Source: JACVRW01 sp963771715 (GTDB lineage Bacteria > Actinomycetota > Thermoleophilia > Solirubrobacterales > Thermoleophilaceae). Taken from it: a stretch of DNA of 64,000 nt. The stretch covers positions 1 through 64,000 of the forward strand of contig CAVYUQ010000016.1 of the NCBI GenBank assembly GCA_963771715.1, written 5' to 3'. Shown here one piece after another: positions 24,979 to 32,981 of this stretch; position 1 is the first letter of the stretch; each line of letters begins with the position of its first letter. The notes under the pieces are model-generated. The model saw only the letters and a program-made list of their open reading frames with translations, ran no database searches and had not been told where the DNA came from. A program made the position numbers and the translations under genes.

Positions 24979-24995
24979 GGCTCGCGGCTTAACAA

Positions 24996-26315
24996 ATGAC
25001 CGGTGGGAATCATAGGAAACGGCTCGCGGCGATCCATCGCGCCGCCGTCGCGGCCGTCGATCCCGAGGCGCGCGTCGGCGCACATCTCGAGCCGTCAAAA
25101 CAGGGCGCCCGCCTCATCGTGCGGGGGCGCGCCGTCGCCGAGCTCGAGCGCGATCGTGTGCGAATCGTCGCCGTCGGCAAAGCGGCGGTGGCGATGGCAC
25201 GTGGTGCGAACGCCGCGCTCGGCGGGGTGAGGTACGGAATCGTCGTCGCGCCTCCCGGCGGCGCGCGCTTGCCGCGATCGCTCGAGCGCCTGCGCGCGGA
25301 GCACCCACTCCCGGGACGCGGTAGCCTCGCGGCCGGCCGCGCGGTCTGGGCGGCGCTCGGCGGCCTCGCGCGCGAGGAGATCGTGCTGGTGCTCCTCTCC
25401 GGAGGAGCGTCGAGCCTGCTCGCGCTGCCCGCGCCCGGCGTGACGCTCGCGGACAAGGTCGCGACGACGAGACTGCTTCTCGACGCCGGCGCGACGATCG
25501 CCGAGACGAACGCGGTGCGGAAGCATCTTTCGCGCCTGAAGGGCGGCGGCCTCGCGCGCCGCGCCGTACCAGCAACCGTCGTGACTCTCCTTCTCTCCGA
25601 CGTGATCGGCGACTCGCCGGCCGTGATCGGCTCGGGTCCGACCGCGCCCGATCCGACGACGTTCGCGGATGCCTGGCGCGTCCTCGAGCACTACGATCTC
25701 GTCGAGCGCGTGCCGGCGCGCGTTCGCCGGCGGATCGAGCGCGGCCGACGAGGCGGCGTCGAGGAGACCGTGAAGCCCGGCGAGATCCGCACCCGCATGA
25801 TCTTGGTCGGGAACGTCGCGACCGCGCTCGACGGCGCCGCGCGCAAGGCGCGTCGGCTCGGCTTCGAGCCTCGCGTCTGGACCGAGCGCCTCGGCGGCGA
25901 AGCGCGCCGCGCGGCTGCGCGTGTCGCACGCGGGATCGAGCGAGTCGGACGCACGCGGAAACCGATCTGCCTTCTCGCCGGCGGCGAGACGACCGTCCGC
26001 GTCGCCGGTGACGGCCGCGGCGGTCGCAACCAGGAGCTCGCGCTCGCGCTCGCCGAAAGGATCGCCGGCCGGGATGACGTCGCCGCGCTCGCCGCCGGCA
26101 CCGACGGCATCGACGGCCCGACCGACGCCGCCGGGGCGTTCGTCGACGGCGAAACCGGAGCCCGCGCGAGACGCCGCGGGCTCGAGCCGCGCGAGTTTCT
26201 GCGACGGAACGATTCTCACGGGTTCTTCTCGAAGATGGGTGACCTCTACCGACCCGGCCCGACCGGCACGAACGTGATGGACCTGACGATCGTCCTCGTC
26301 GGGGCGCGCGCGTGA
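24996..26315 (+). CDS. Glycerate 2-kinase (MOFRL/DUF4147 family)
   Basis: 439 residues, standard for the type II glycerate kinase. The N-terminal domain has RIVAVGKAAVAMARGANAAL, VLLSGGASSLLALPAPGV, AVRKHLSRLKGGGLARRA and LLLSDVIGDSPAVIGSGPTA. The C-terminal MOFRL domain carries CLLAGGETTVRVAGDGRGGR and AAGTDGIDGPTDAAGAFVDG. The enzyme phosphorylates glycerate to 2-phosphoglycerate in serine, glyoxylate or sugar-acid breakdown. Its stop overlaps the exonuclease start (GTGA), tying it to a DNA-repair pair in one operon. Confidence 0.92.
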   Translation: MTGGNHRKRLAAIHRAAVAAVDPEARVGAHLEPSKQGARLIVRGRAVAELERDRVRIVAVGKAAVAMARGANAALGGVRYGIVVAPPGGARLPRSLERLRAEHPLPGRGSLAAGRAVWAALGGLAREEIVLVLLSGGASSLLALPAPGVTLADKVATTRLLLDAGATIAETNAVRKHLSRLKGGGLARRAVPATVVTLLLSDVIGDSPAVIGSGPTAPDPTTFADAWRVLEHYDLVERVPARVRRRIERGRRGGVEETVKPGEIRTRMILVGNVATALDGAARKARRLGFEPRVWTERLGGEARRAAARVARGIERVGRTRKPICLLAGGETTVRVAGDGRGGRNQELALALAERIAGRDDVAALAAGTDGIDGPTDAAGAFVDGETGARARRRGLEPREFLRRNDSHGFFSKMGDLYRPGPTGTNVMDLTIVLVGARA

Positions 26316-27310
26316 GCGATCTCCTCGCGATCGATGCCGCCGGGCTCGCGTGCGCCGCGGGCGGCTTCCACGTCGATCCATGGCAGCCGGTCGCGCGCGC
26401 GGTCGTCACGCATGCGCACGGCGATCACGCGCGGCCCGGCACCGCGGAGGTGCTCGCCTCGCGCGATTCGATCGCGCTGCTTCGCCGCCGCCTCGGTCCG
26501 GACGTGACGCTCACGCCGCTCGAGTACGGCGAACGGGTCCGCCTCGGTGAGGTCACGGTCTCGCTCCATCCCGCCGGGCACGTGCTCGGCTCCGCGCAGG
26601 TCCGCGTCGAGCGCGGCGGCGAGGTGTGGGTCGTCTCCGGCGACTACAAGCGGGCGCCGGACCCGACGTGCGCGCCGTTCGAGGTGGTGCGCTGCGACAT
26701 GTTCGTCACCGAAGCGACGTTCGCGCTGCCGATCTATCGCTGGCCGGATCCGCATGTGGTGACGAAGGAGATCGTCGACTGGTGGAGCGAGAATCGCCGC
26801 GCGGGGCGCCCCTCCGCGCTCTTTTGCTACGCGCTCGGCAAGGCGCAGCGAATCCTCGCCGAGCTCGCCGCCGTCGCCGATCGCCCGATCCTCGTCCACG
26901 GGCAGATCACATCGCTCCTCGAGGCGTACGAGCAGGCTGGCGTCCGGCTCGCGCCGACGATTCGTCTCGCCGAGGACGATCGCCGCAAGGCCGGCCCGGA
27001 AGACCTCGTGCTCGCGCCCCCGTCCGCCCGCGGCACGCCGTGGATGAAGCGGCTCGGCGGTGCCTCGACGGCGTTCGCCTCCGGGTGGATGCGTCTCCGC
27101 GGTGCGCGTCGCCGTCGCGCGCTCGATCGCGGCTTCGTGCTGTCCGATCACGGGGATTGGGATGCCCTGCTCCGCACGGTCGAGGAGACCGGAGCGAGTC
27201 GGGTGCTCGCGACCCACGGCTACGCGGAGGCGCTCGCTCGCACGCTCCGCGAGCGCGGGCGCGACGCGCGGGCGCTGCGCACCGCGTGGGAGGGCGAGAC
27301 GGAGTCGTGA
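26312..27310 (+). CDS. Ligase-associated DNA exonuclease (metallo-beta-lactamase fold)
   Basis: 332 residues from GTG 26312. The zinc motif is VVTHAHGDHARPG, with LHPAGHVLGSAQVRVERGGE and VVSGDYKRAPDPTCAPFEVV further along. The beta-CASP-type parts contain FCYALGKAQRILAEL and VLSDHGDWDALLRTV. This is the CPSF/SNM1-related exonuclease regularly found next to an ATP-dependent DNA ligase; it is thought to process ends for the ligase. Here it overlaps the ligase start by 4 bases. The usual third and fourth members (Lhr-type helicase, phosphoesterase) are absent. Confidence 0.92.
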   Translation: MSDLLAIDAAGLACAAGGFHVDPWQPVARAVVTHAHGDHARPGTAEVLASRDSIALLRRRLGPDVTLTPLEYGERVRLGEVTVSLHPAGHVLGSAQVRVERGGEVWVVSGDYKRAPDPTCAPFEVVRCDMFVTEATFALPIYRWPDPHVVTKEIVDWWSENRRAGRPSALFCYALGKAQRILAELAAVADRPILVHGQITSLLEAYEQAGVRLAPTIRLAEDDRRKAGPEDLVLAPPSARGTPWMKRLGGASTAFASGWMRLRGARRRRALDRGFVLSDHGDWDALLRTVEETGASRVLATHGYAEALARTLRERGRDARALRTAWEGETES

Positions 27311-28902
27311 GGCGCTTCGCGGACCTCTACGACCGGATCGACGCGACGACGTCGACGCGCGCCAAGGTCGCGGCGATGGTCGACTATTTCCGCTCCGCGC
27401 CGCCCGAGGACGCGGCGTGGGCGGTGTTCTTTCTCACCGGGCGGCGGCTCAAGCGCTTCGTCGGCTACGCGCAGCTCCGCGATTGGACGCTCGAGGCGAG
27501 CGGCATCCCGGATTGGCTGCTCGAGGAATCCGTTGCCGCGGTCGGCGACGTCGCCGAGACCATCGCGCTTCTCGTCGGCCGAAGCGAAGCCGCGAGCTCG
27601 GATGTTTCCTTGTCCGGATGGCTGGAGTCGCGCTTGCTGCCGCTCCGCGAAGCGGGCGCCGAGGAGATGCGCGAGAGCATTCTCGCTTGGTGGCGCGAGC
27701 TTCCGCCGCGCGAGCTCCTCCTCATGAACAAGATGCTGACAGGCGAGCTTCGCGTGGGTGTTTCCCAGACCCTCGTGGTTCGCGCGCTCGCGGAGGTCGC
27801 GGGCGTCGAGCCCGCCGTCGTCGCGCATCGGTTGATGGGAACCTGGCAGCCAGCCGCCGCCTTTTTTCGCGCAGCCGTCGCCGCGGAGGGGACGGCGGAC
27901 GACGCTTCGCGCCCGTATCCCTTCTTCCTCGCCTCGCCGCTCGAGCGCGAGGCCGAGACGCTCGGCGAGCCCGGCGACTGGCTCGTCGAGTGGAAGTGGG
28001 ACGGCATCCGCGCGCAGTGTCTCCGCCGAGGGGACGACGTGTTCCTCTGGTCGCGCGGCGAAGAGCTCGTGACCGAGCGGTTCCCCGAGATCGAGCTCGA
28101 GGCGCGCCGACTCCCGTCGGGCACCGTGCTCGACGGCGAGGTGCTCGCCTGGCGCGAGGGACGACCGCTTCACTTCGGCGTCCTCCAGCGGCGGATCGGA
28201 CGGAAGGAGCTGAAGCCGCGGGTGCTCGAGGAGGCGCCCGTCGTGTTCGTCGCCTACGATCTCCTCGAGGAGAGCGCCGTCGACGTCCGGGCCCGCCCGC
28301 TCGCCGAGCGTCGCGCCGCGCTCGAGCGATTGCTCGCCAATGTTTCCTCCTCGAAGGTCCTGATCTCGCCGGCGGTGGTCCGCGACTCGTGGACGGAGCT
28401 CCGCACCTTGCGGGAGGAGGCGCGCGAGCGCGGCGTCGAGGGGTTCATGTTGAAGCGTCTCTCGTCACCCTATCGCTCGGGGCGGCCGAAGGGTGACTGG
28501 TGGAAGTGGAAGATCGACCCGTTTCATCTGGACGCCGTGCTCGTCTACGCGCATCCCGGCCACGGCCGGCGCGCGAGCCTCTTCAGCGACTACACGTTCG
28601 CCGTCTGGCAGGGCGACGAGCTGGTGCCGATCGCGAAGGCGTACTCCGGTCTCTCCGACGAGGAGCTCGCCGAGCTCGACCGCTGGATTCGCGCGCACAC
28701 GCGCGAGCGCTTCGGCCCGGTGCGCGCGGTCGACCCGGTGCAGGTCTTCGAGCTCGCGTTCGAGGACATCCGGCTCTCGTCGCGGCACAAAGCCGGCATC
28801 GCCGTCCGCTTCCCGCGAATCGCACGCTGGCGAAAGGACAAGACGGCGCGTGAAGCCGACACGCTCGACGGCGTGCGCGCGCTCCTGGCTGCGCCCGCTT
28901 AG
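27307..28902 (+). CDS. ATP-dependent DNA ligase (ligase-associated operon type)
   Basis: 531 residues from GTG 27307, which overlaps the exonuclease stop. The N-terminal helical DNA-binding domain has FADLYDRIDATTSTRAKVAA and LMNKMLTGELRVGVSQTLVV. The adenylation motif is EWKWDGIRAQ (Lys is adenylated), followed by LWSRGEELVTERFPEI and LDGEVLAWREGRPL. Later come EGFMLKRLSSPYRSGRPKGD, KWKIDPF and a C-terminal OB-fold. The enzyme seals nicks in repair. In-frame sequence is open upstream, but the overlap and the domain start favour GTG 27307. Confidence 0.93.
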   Translation: MRRFADLYDRIDATTSTRAKVAAMVDYFRSAPPEDAAWAVFFLTGRRLKRFVGYAQLRDWTLEASGIPDWLLEESVAAVGDVAETIALLVGRSEAASSDVSLSGWLESRLLPLREAGAEEMRESILAWWRELPPRELLLMNKMLTGELRVGVSQTLVVRALAEVAGVEPAVVAHRLMGTWQPAAAFFRAAVAAEGTADDASRPYPFFLASPLEREAETLGEPGDWLVEWKWDGIRAQCLRRGDDVFLWSRGEELVTERFPEIELEARRLPSGTVLDGEVLAWREGRPLHFGVLQRRIGRKELKPRVLEEAPVVFVAYDLLEESAVDVRARPLAERRAALERLLANVSSSKVLISPAVVRDSWTELRTLREEARERGVEGFMLKRLSSPYRSGRPKGDWWKWKIDPFHLDAVLVYAHPGHGRRASLFSDYTFAVWQGDELVPIAKAYSGLSDEELAELDRWIRAHTRERFGPVRAVDPVQVFELAFEDIRLSSRHKAGIAVRFPRIARWRKDKTAREADTLDGVRALLAAPA

Positions 28903-29858
28903 GCGCCGGATTTCGCCGTCTTGTCGATCACCGCTTCCGCCTCGCGGATTAGGCTCGCGAAGATCTCGCCGGCCGGGCGCACGTCGCGGATGCCGCCCGA
29001 GCCTTGCCCGGCCGGCAGGAACGTCCGCTCGGGATCCGCGTCGCCGTGCGTGCCGTCGTAGTCGAGCACGTGGTTCTGCGCGGAGACGCTCAGCTGCTGC
29101 GGGAACGGCAGGATGCGCGACGTGTCGCGCTCCCATTCCGCGATGTAGGGATTGCGGATGGTCCGGCAGGGCTTGCCGGTGTAGCAGCGTGTGCGGACAG
29201 TCGTATCGTCGACGGCGCGCACGATCGCCTGGCGGTACGCCGGCGCCGCGGTCGATTCCGGCGACGCGATGAAGCGCGTGCCGACGACGACGCCCTGCGC
29301 GCCGAGCGCGAGCGCGGCGACGACGCCGCGTCCGTCGACGATCCCGCCGGCCGCGAGCACGGGAATCTTCACCGCGTCGACGACCTGGGGAACGAGCGCG
29401 ACGAGCCCGATCTCGCCGGTGTGGCCGCCGGCCTCGGTGCCCTGCGCGACGACGACGTCGGCGCCGGCTTCCTCGGCGCGCACCGCATGGCTCACCTTGC
29501 CGCACATGACGACGACCTTCATGCCGCGCGCGTGCATGTCGGCGATGAACTCCCGCGGCACCGCGAGGCCGGCGACGAAGATCTTCACGTCCTCCTCGAA
29601 GACGACCTTCATGTGCGGGCGGATCATGTCGGGAATCGGCGCGAGCAAGTCGACCGCGAACGGCTTGTCCGTGAGCTCGCGCGTCTTGCGAATTTCCGTG
29701 CGAAGCCCCTCGGCGCCGAGCGATGCCGCGCCGATCACGCCGAGCCCACCGGCGTTCGACACGGCGGCGACGAGCGGCGCCAGCGACACGCCGCCCATGC
29801 CGGCGAGGAAGATCGGATAGCGGATGCCGAAGAGGTCGCAGATCGGAGTTTTCAGCAT
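28899..29858 (-). CDS. Nitronate monooxygenase / 2-nitropropane dioxygenase-like flavoprotein
   Basis: 319 residues from ATG 29858; a GTG six codons upstream is possible. It is a TIM-barrel FMN enzyme: FGIRYPIFLAGMGGVSLAPL, NAGGLGVIGAASLGAEGLRT and VVAQGTEAGGHTGEIGLVAL. The next blocks are PVLAAGGIVDGRGVVAALAL and AQGVVVGTRFIASPESTAAP. The family oxidises alkyl nitronates or acts as an NAD(P)H:quinone reductase. The substrate here cannot be read from sequence. Its start overlaps the end of the ferritin-like gene in a four-gene minus-strand run (coaE, HAD, ferritin-like, this gene). Confidence 0.88.
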   Translation of the reverse strand: MLKTPICDLFGIRYPIFLAGMGGVSLAPLVAAVSNAGGLGVIGAASLGAEGLRTEIRKTRELTDKPFAVDLLAPIPDMIRPHMKVVFEEDVKIFVAGLAVPREFIADMHARGMKVVVMCGKVSHAVRAEEAGADVVVAQGTEAGGHTGEIGLVALVPQVVDAVKIPVLAAGGIVDGRGVVAALALGAQGVVVGTRFIASPESTAAPAYRQAIVRAVDDTTVRTRCYTGKPCRTIRNPYIAEWERDTSRILPFPQQLSVSAQNHVLDYDGTHGDADPERTFLPAGQGSGGIRDVRPAGEIFASLIREAEAVIDKTAKSGA

Positions 29859-29859
29859 G

Positions 29860-30441
29860 TCACTTTCGTCGCGCACCCGGCGTCGGGTGCGGCTTTCGCG
29901 TCCGCGCGGCGTGCACGCGCGCCTCGAGCAGAGCGTCCGCGCGCTTCAGGAGCTTCGGGTTTCGCGTGAATTTCTCCGTCATGTAGGAGAGGTCGCCGAG
30001 GTCGTGCAGCAGGAATTGCATCGCTTGCTCGCGCCACGCTCCATCCTTCACGACCAGCATGAGCTCGACGACGACGTCCTCGAGCTCGGAGCTTTCGATG
30101 TCGATCGCCATCTCGACCGCGCGATCGACGCTGATCGGCTCCTTCGCCTCGCGCAAATACGCAGAAAGGAGGGAGCGGAGCCGGACGACCGTCGCCTCGT
30201 CGAACCAGAGCTTGGCGTCGATCTCGAGATTCGGATCGTGCCGGATCATGCTCTCGACGAGCGCGAGCGCGCCGTAGTGGCCCGCCTCGTGGCGCGCCAT
30301 CGTGAGCCAGAACTGGCGGAGCTCGGGCTCGGCGGCGTGGTGCGAAATGAAGGAGGTGTAGAGCTCCATCGCTTTCTTCTCGAGGTCCATCGCCGTGGCG
30401 AGCACGTCGTGCACCGTCATCCGCTTGGCGGTTTGTCTCAT
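29860..30441 (-). CDS. Ferritin-like/rubrerythrin-type diiron domain protein
   Basis: 193 residues, all helical. Candidate iron ligands are in LATAMDLEKKAMELYTSFIS, FWLTMARHEAGHYGALALVE (ExxH) and RAVEMAIDIESSELEDVVVE. The basic tail ends KPHPTPGARRK. Such domains handle iron or peroxide stress, but the two rubredoxin Cys motifs of full rubrerythrin are absent. It overlaps both neighbours by a few bases. I cannot assign a substrate. Confidence 0.72.
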   Translation of the reverse strand: MRQTAKRMTVHDVLATAMDLEKKAMELYTSFISHHAAEPELRQFWLTMARHEAGHYGALALVESMIRHDPNLEIDAKLWFDEATVVRLRSLLSAYLREAKEPISVDRAVEMAIDIESSELEDVVVELMLVVKDGAWREQAMQFLLHDLGDLSYMTEKFTRNPKLLKRADALLEARVHAARTRKPHPTPGARRK

Positions 30442-31154
30442 GTGCTCGGTCCTTGGCTCGGCGGCGAAAGCCTACCAAACGAGCCCGAGCCGAGGAATCG
30501 GGGAATCACGTCGGGAAGATCCGAGAGCGCCGGGAGCACGTGCACCGCGCCGGCGGCGCGTAGGCTCTCTTCGCGTCCGACGCCGGTGAGCACGCCGATC
30601 GTCGGCGTCCCCGCCGCGACGCCGGCGATCACGTCGAGCGGCGAATCGCCGACGTGAAGCGCCGCGCTCGGCTCGAGCTCGAGGCGTTTCAGTGCGAGCA
30701 CGAGCGGCTCCGGGTCCGGCTTGATGCGCTCGACGTCGCTGCGATGGACGATCGTCGCGAAGAGGTCGCGGACGTTCCAGCGATCGAGGAACGAGAGCGG
30801 GCCGAGCGACGACGTGACGATCGCGAGCGTGAGACCGGACGCGTGAAGCGCGCGGAGCGCTTCGCACGCACCGGGGATCGGCCGCGCCTCGCGCTCGTAG
30901 CGCTCGAGCCAGCCGGTCCAGCGCTCCTGATAGAGCTTCGCGAAGAATGCCTCGCGCTCGGGGAAATCGGCTGGGAACAGCCGATCGATCGGCGAGCCCG
31001 GCTCGGCCATCGCCGCGCGGTGCGTGTCGAAGTCGGGCGCGGCGAGACCGGCGGCGACGAAGATCTCGCACGAGAGCTCGTAGAAGATCGGGATCGAGTC
31101 CGCGATCGTGCCGTCGAGATCGAAGAGGATCGCGCTCGGACCTTCCGTCTTCAC
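30438..31154 (-). CDS. HAD-family hydrolase, phosphoglycolate phosphatase-like
   Basis: 238 residues from GTG 31154. Motif I is ILFDLDGTIADSIPIFYELS (nucleophile Asp), motif II ALTLAIVTSSLGPLSF-like around SGLTLAIVTSS, motif III Lys in RIKPDPEPLVLAL, and motif IV ALHVGDSPLDVIAGVAAGTP. The helical cap lies between. This matches the PGP/Gph subclass, which dephosphorylates small phosphate esters. The start overlaps the coaE stop by 4 bases and the stop overlaps the ferritin-like start by 4, so translation is coupled. Confidence 0.88.
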   Translation of the reverse strand: MKTEGPSAILFDLDGTIADSIPIFYELSCEIFVAAGLAAPDFDTHRAAMAEPGSPIDRLFPADFPEREAFFAKLYQERWTGWLERYEREARPIPGACEALRALHASGLTLAIVTSSLGPLSFLDRWNVRDLFATIVHRSDVERIKPDPEPLVLALKRLELEPSAALHVGDSPLDVIAGVAAGTPTIGVLTGVGREESLRAAGAVHVLPALSDLPDVIPRFLGSGSFGRLSPPSQGPST

Positions 31155-31765
31155 GCGGCTCCGATGCGCTCGCCGAAGACGCGGTCGACTTCCTTCAAGA
31201 GATCCTCGAGCGCGCCGTCGTTGGCGATCACGACGTCGGCGTGCGCAGCACGGCCCTCGTTCGTGAGCTGCGCGGCGATGCGCCTCGCCGCCTCCTCGCG
31301 CGAGAGCCCGCGGTCGCGCGCGAGCCGCTCGATCGCCACGGGCGGCGGCGCGACGACGACCCAGACCTCGTCGACGAGCGCTTTCCATCCGGCCTCGATC
31401 AGCACCGCGGCCTCGAGGACGACGGGGCGCGTCTCGCCGGAGGCGCGGAGGCGCTCGATCCGCTCGCGGATCGCGTCGGCGATTCGCGGGTGCGCGATCG
31501 CGTTCAGTCGCGCGAGCGCGTTCGCGTCGGCGAAGACCTTGGCGCCGAGCGCTTTCCGGTCGATCGTGCCGTCCGGCGCGACGATCTCCTTGCCGAACGC
31601 CGCGACGACCGCAGCGAAGCCCGGCGTGCCGGGGAGGTAGATCTCATGGCCGACCTTGTCGGCGTCGATCGCGAGCGCGCCGAGCTCGACGAGCCGCCGC
31701 ACGACGGTCGACTTGCCCGAGCCGATGCCGCCGGTGAGGCCGATCACGCGCATGCGGGATGCCAT
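31151..31765 (-). CDS. coaE: Dephospho-CoA kinase
   Basis: 204 residues from ATG 31765 (MASRMRVIGL). The P-loop is LTGGIGSGKSTVVRRL, with IDADKVGHEIYLPGTPGFAA and FADANALARLNAIAHPRIAD following. VVLEAAVLIEAGWKALVDEV and RLARDRGLSREEAARRIAAQ complete the CoaE pattern. It phosphorylates dephospho-CoA as the last step of coenzyme A synthesis. It is the first gene of a coupled four-gene run and diverges from the LeuD-like gene at 31876. Confidence 0.95.
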   Translation of the reverse strand: MASRMRVIGLTGGIGSGKSTVVRRLVELGALAIDADKVGHEIYLPGTPGFAAVVAAFGKEIVAPDGTIDRKALGAKVFADANALARLNAIAHPRIADAIRERIERLRASGETRPVVLEAAVLIEAGWKALVDEVWVVVAPPPVAIERLARDRGLSREEAARRIAAQLTNEGRAAHADVVIANDGALEDLLKEVDRVFGERIGAA

Positions 31766-31875
31766 GGACGATTCGGTGATTTCACAACGCCGGAAGAGCG
31801 ACAACCACCCTGCCGCCCCCTCAACCTCATCGACGGCATTGAGCCCGCGGTTCCCGCGGGATATCGCGACGAATC

Positions 31876-32334
31876 GTGCCGTGGGACGAAGACGAGCTGC
31901 CGGTCGTGACCGGGCGCGCGTGGGTCTTCGCGGACCGCTTGCGCGCCACCGAGATCGCGACGGATGACGCGAGCCCGCCGTTCGCGCCGCTCTCCGCGGA
32001 AGTCGCGAGCTCGATCCGCGAAGGCGACATCGTCGTCGCGGGCTCGGAGTTCGGCTGCGGCGACGGCGCGGCTTGCGCAGCCCGCGCGCTTCATCGAGCG
32101 GGCGTCTCGGCCGTGATCGCGCGATCGTTCGCGAACGAGTTCTGGGTTGAAGCGCTCCGCCTCGGTTTTCCCGCCGTCGTCGTCGACGAGCCACAATCGA
32201 TCCGCACGGGTGATCGCGTTCGCCTCGACATCGAAGGTCGCCGCATCGTCGATCTCTCGTCCGGCGATCGGATTCCGATTCGCGAGCTCGACGACGAGGT
32301 CATCGCCGCGTGGCGCGCGGCGCAGAAGCGCTAG
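31876..32334 (+). CDS. LeuD/aconitase swivel-domain-like protein with altered active site
   Basis: 152 residues from GTG 31876. The overall pattern is that of the small subunit of isopropylmalate dehydratase. GRAWVFADRLRATEI stands where family members have the DxDxI segment. GDIVVAGSEFGCGDGAACAA stands where they have NFGxGSSREHA, and VSAVIARSFANEFWVEALRL matches the next block. The Ser-Ser-Arg-Glu that contacts substrate is replaced by Asp-Gly-Ala-Ala. No large subunit (LeuC) is adjacent. It may have lost dehydratase activity or work on a different substrate. It converges with the DUF721 gene, overlapping by 4 bases. Confidence 0.65.
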   Translation: MPWDEDELPVVTGRAWVFADRLRATEIATDDASPPFAPLSAEVASSIREGDIVVAGSEFGCGDGAACAARALHRAGVSAVIARSFANEFWVEALRLGFPAVVVDEPQSIRTGDRVRLDIEGRRIVDLSSGDRIPIRELDDEVIAAWRAAQKR

Positions 32335-32795
32335 CTCGGCCCCAGGCGGCGCCCGCGTGCGCGTGCGACGCGGCGGATCGCGGCTTCGAGGTCGGGGAGT
32401 CCGATCGACGGCACGAGCGCGGCGATCTCGTTCTCGTCGACGGGATGAAGCTCGCGTCCCTTCTTCGTCTTGGAGCGGCGCCCCACGCGCCCGACGACGA
32501 GGAAGATCTCGCGCACGAGATTCGCGCCCGCGCGCGCGTTCAGCCGCTCACGGATCTCGTCCTTCAGGAACTGGAGCTCCTGCATCCATGCGGAGCCGTC
32601 GACGCGGATGAAGAGCTTGCCCTCTTCGATCCGTAGCGGCTCGGTCCGGCGCGCGAGGTCGGGCCCCACGACCTCGGGCCAGAGCGGGAAGACGGAATAC
32701 TGATGGAGGCGGTCGCGGAACTCGGATTGGGCGACGAGCTCGGTGAGCACGCTGCCCGCTCGAGTCAGTTTCCGAGCCTTCACGTCGCGAACCAT
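32331..32795 (-). CDS. DUF721 (DciA-like) protein
   Basis: 154 residues from ATG 32795. The core is FRDRLHQYSVFPLWPEVVGP, then LARRTEPLRIEEGKLFIRVD and GSAWMQELQFLKDEIRERLN, the standard DUF721 layout (a KH-like fold). A basic stretch VGRVGRRSKTKKGR follows. Some members (DciA) load the replicative helicase in bacteria lacking DnaC/DnaI. It diverges from nrdJ across a promoter with NrdR-type boxes. Confidence 0.82.
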   Translation of the reverse strand: MVRDVKARKLTRAGSVLTELVAQSEFRDRLHQYSVFPLWPEVVGPDLARRTEPLRIEEGKLFIRVDGSAWMQELQFLKDEIRERLNARAGANLVREIFLVVGRVGRRSKTKKGRELHPVDENEIAALVPSIGLPDLEAAIRRVARARGRRLGPS

Positions 32796-32867
32796 AGGCG
32801 CCGAGCCCGCGCTCGACAAGGGTTCGCGACGCGTCATTTTTTGGCTCGATCGGCACGACGATTTTTC

Positions 32868-32896
32868 TTGAAGTCGACCGGGCACGGGAGTATTGC
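32868..32896 (+). promoter_or_regulatory. Predicted sigma-70 promoter of nrdJ
   Basis: TTGAAG (32868-32873) and TATTGC (32891-32896) are spaced by 17 bases, close to the sigma-70 consensus. The expected start of transcription falls inside the first NrdR-type box, about 80 bases before the nrdJ ATG. A ribosome-binding site (AACGAGGAGC) precedes that ATG. Confidence 0.5.
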
Positions 32897-32897
32897 G

Positions 32898-32945
32898 CCA
32901 CAACATCTAGTGGTACCCCCTGACGTGTCCCACAACATCCTGTAG
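32898..32945 (+). promoter_or_regulatory. Two NrdR-type operator boxes upstream of nrdJ
   Basis: CCACAACATCTAGTGG (32898-32913) and CCACAACATCCTGTAG (32930-32945) are 16-base imperfect palindromes sharing CCACAACATC. Their starts are 32 bases apart, about three helical turns. Known NrdR boxes are paired 16-base sites of the form ACACwATATxTTGTGT with this spacing. They overlap the expected start of transcription, so NrdR-ATP/dATP binding would repress nrdJ. Confidence 0.65.
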
Positions 32946-32981
32946 AGTGAGCGGCTCGGGCGAGCGGAGCCAACGAGGAGC

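Noticed and set aside
32796..32981. Cobalamin riboswitch upstream of B12-dependent nrdJ
   Set aside because: The gap is under 190 bases and shows paired NrdR-type boxes but no recognisable B12-box.
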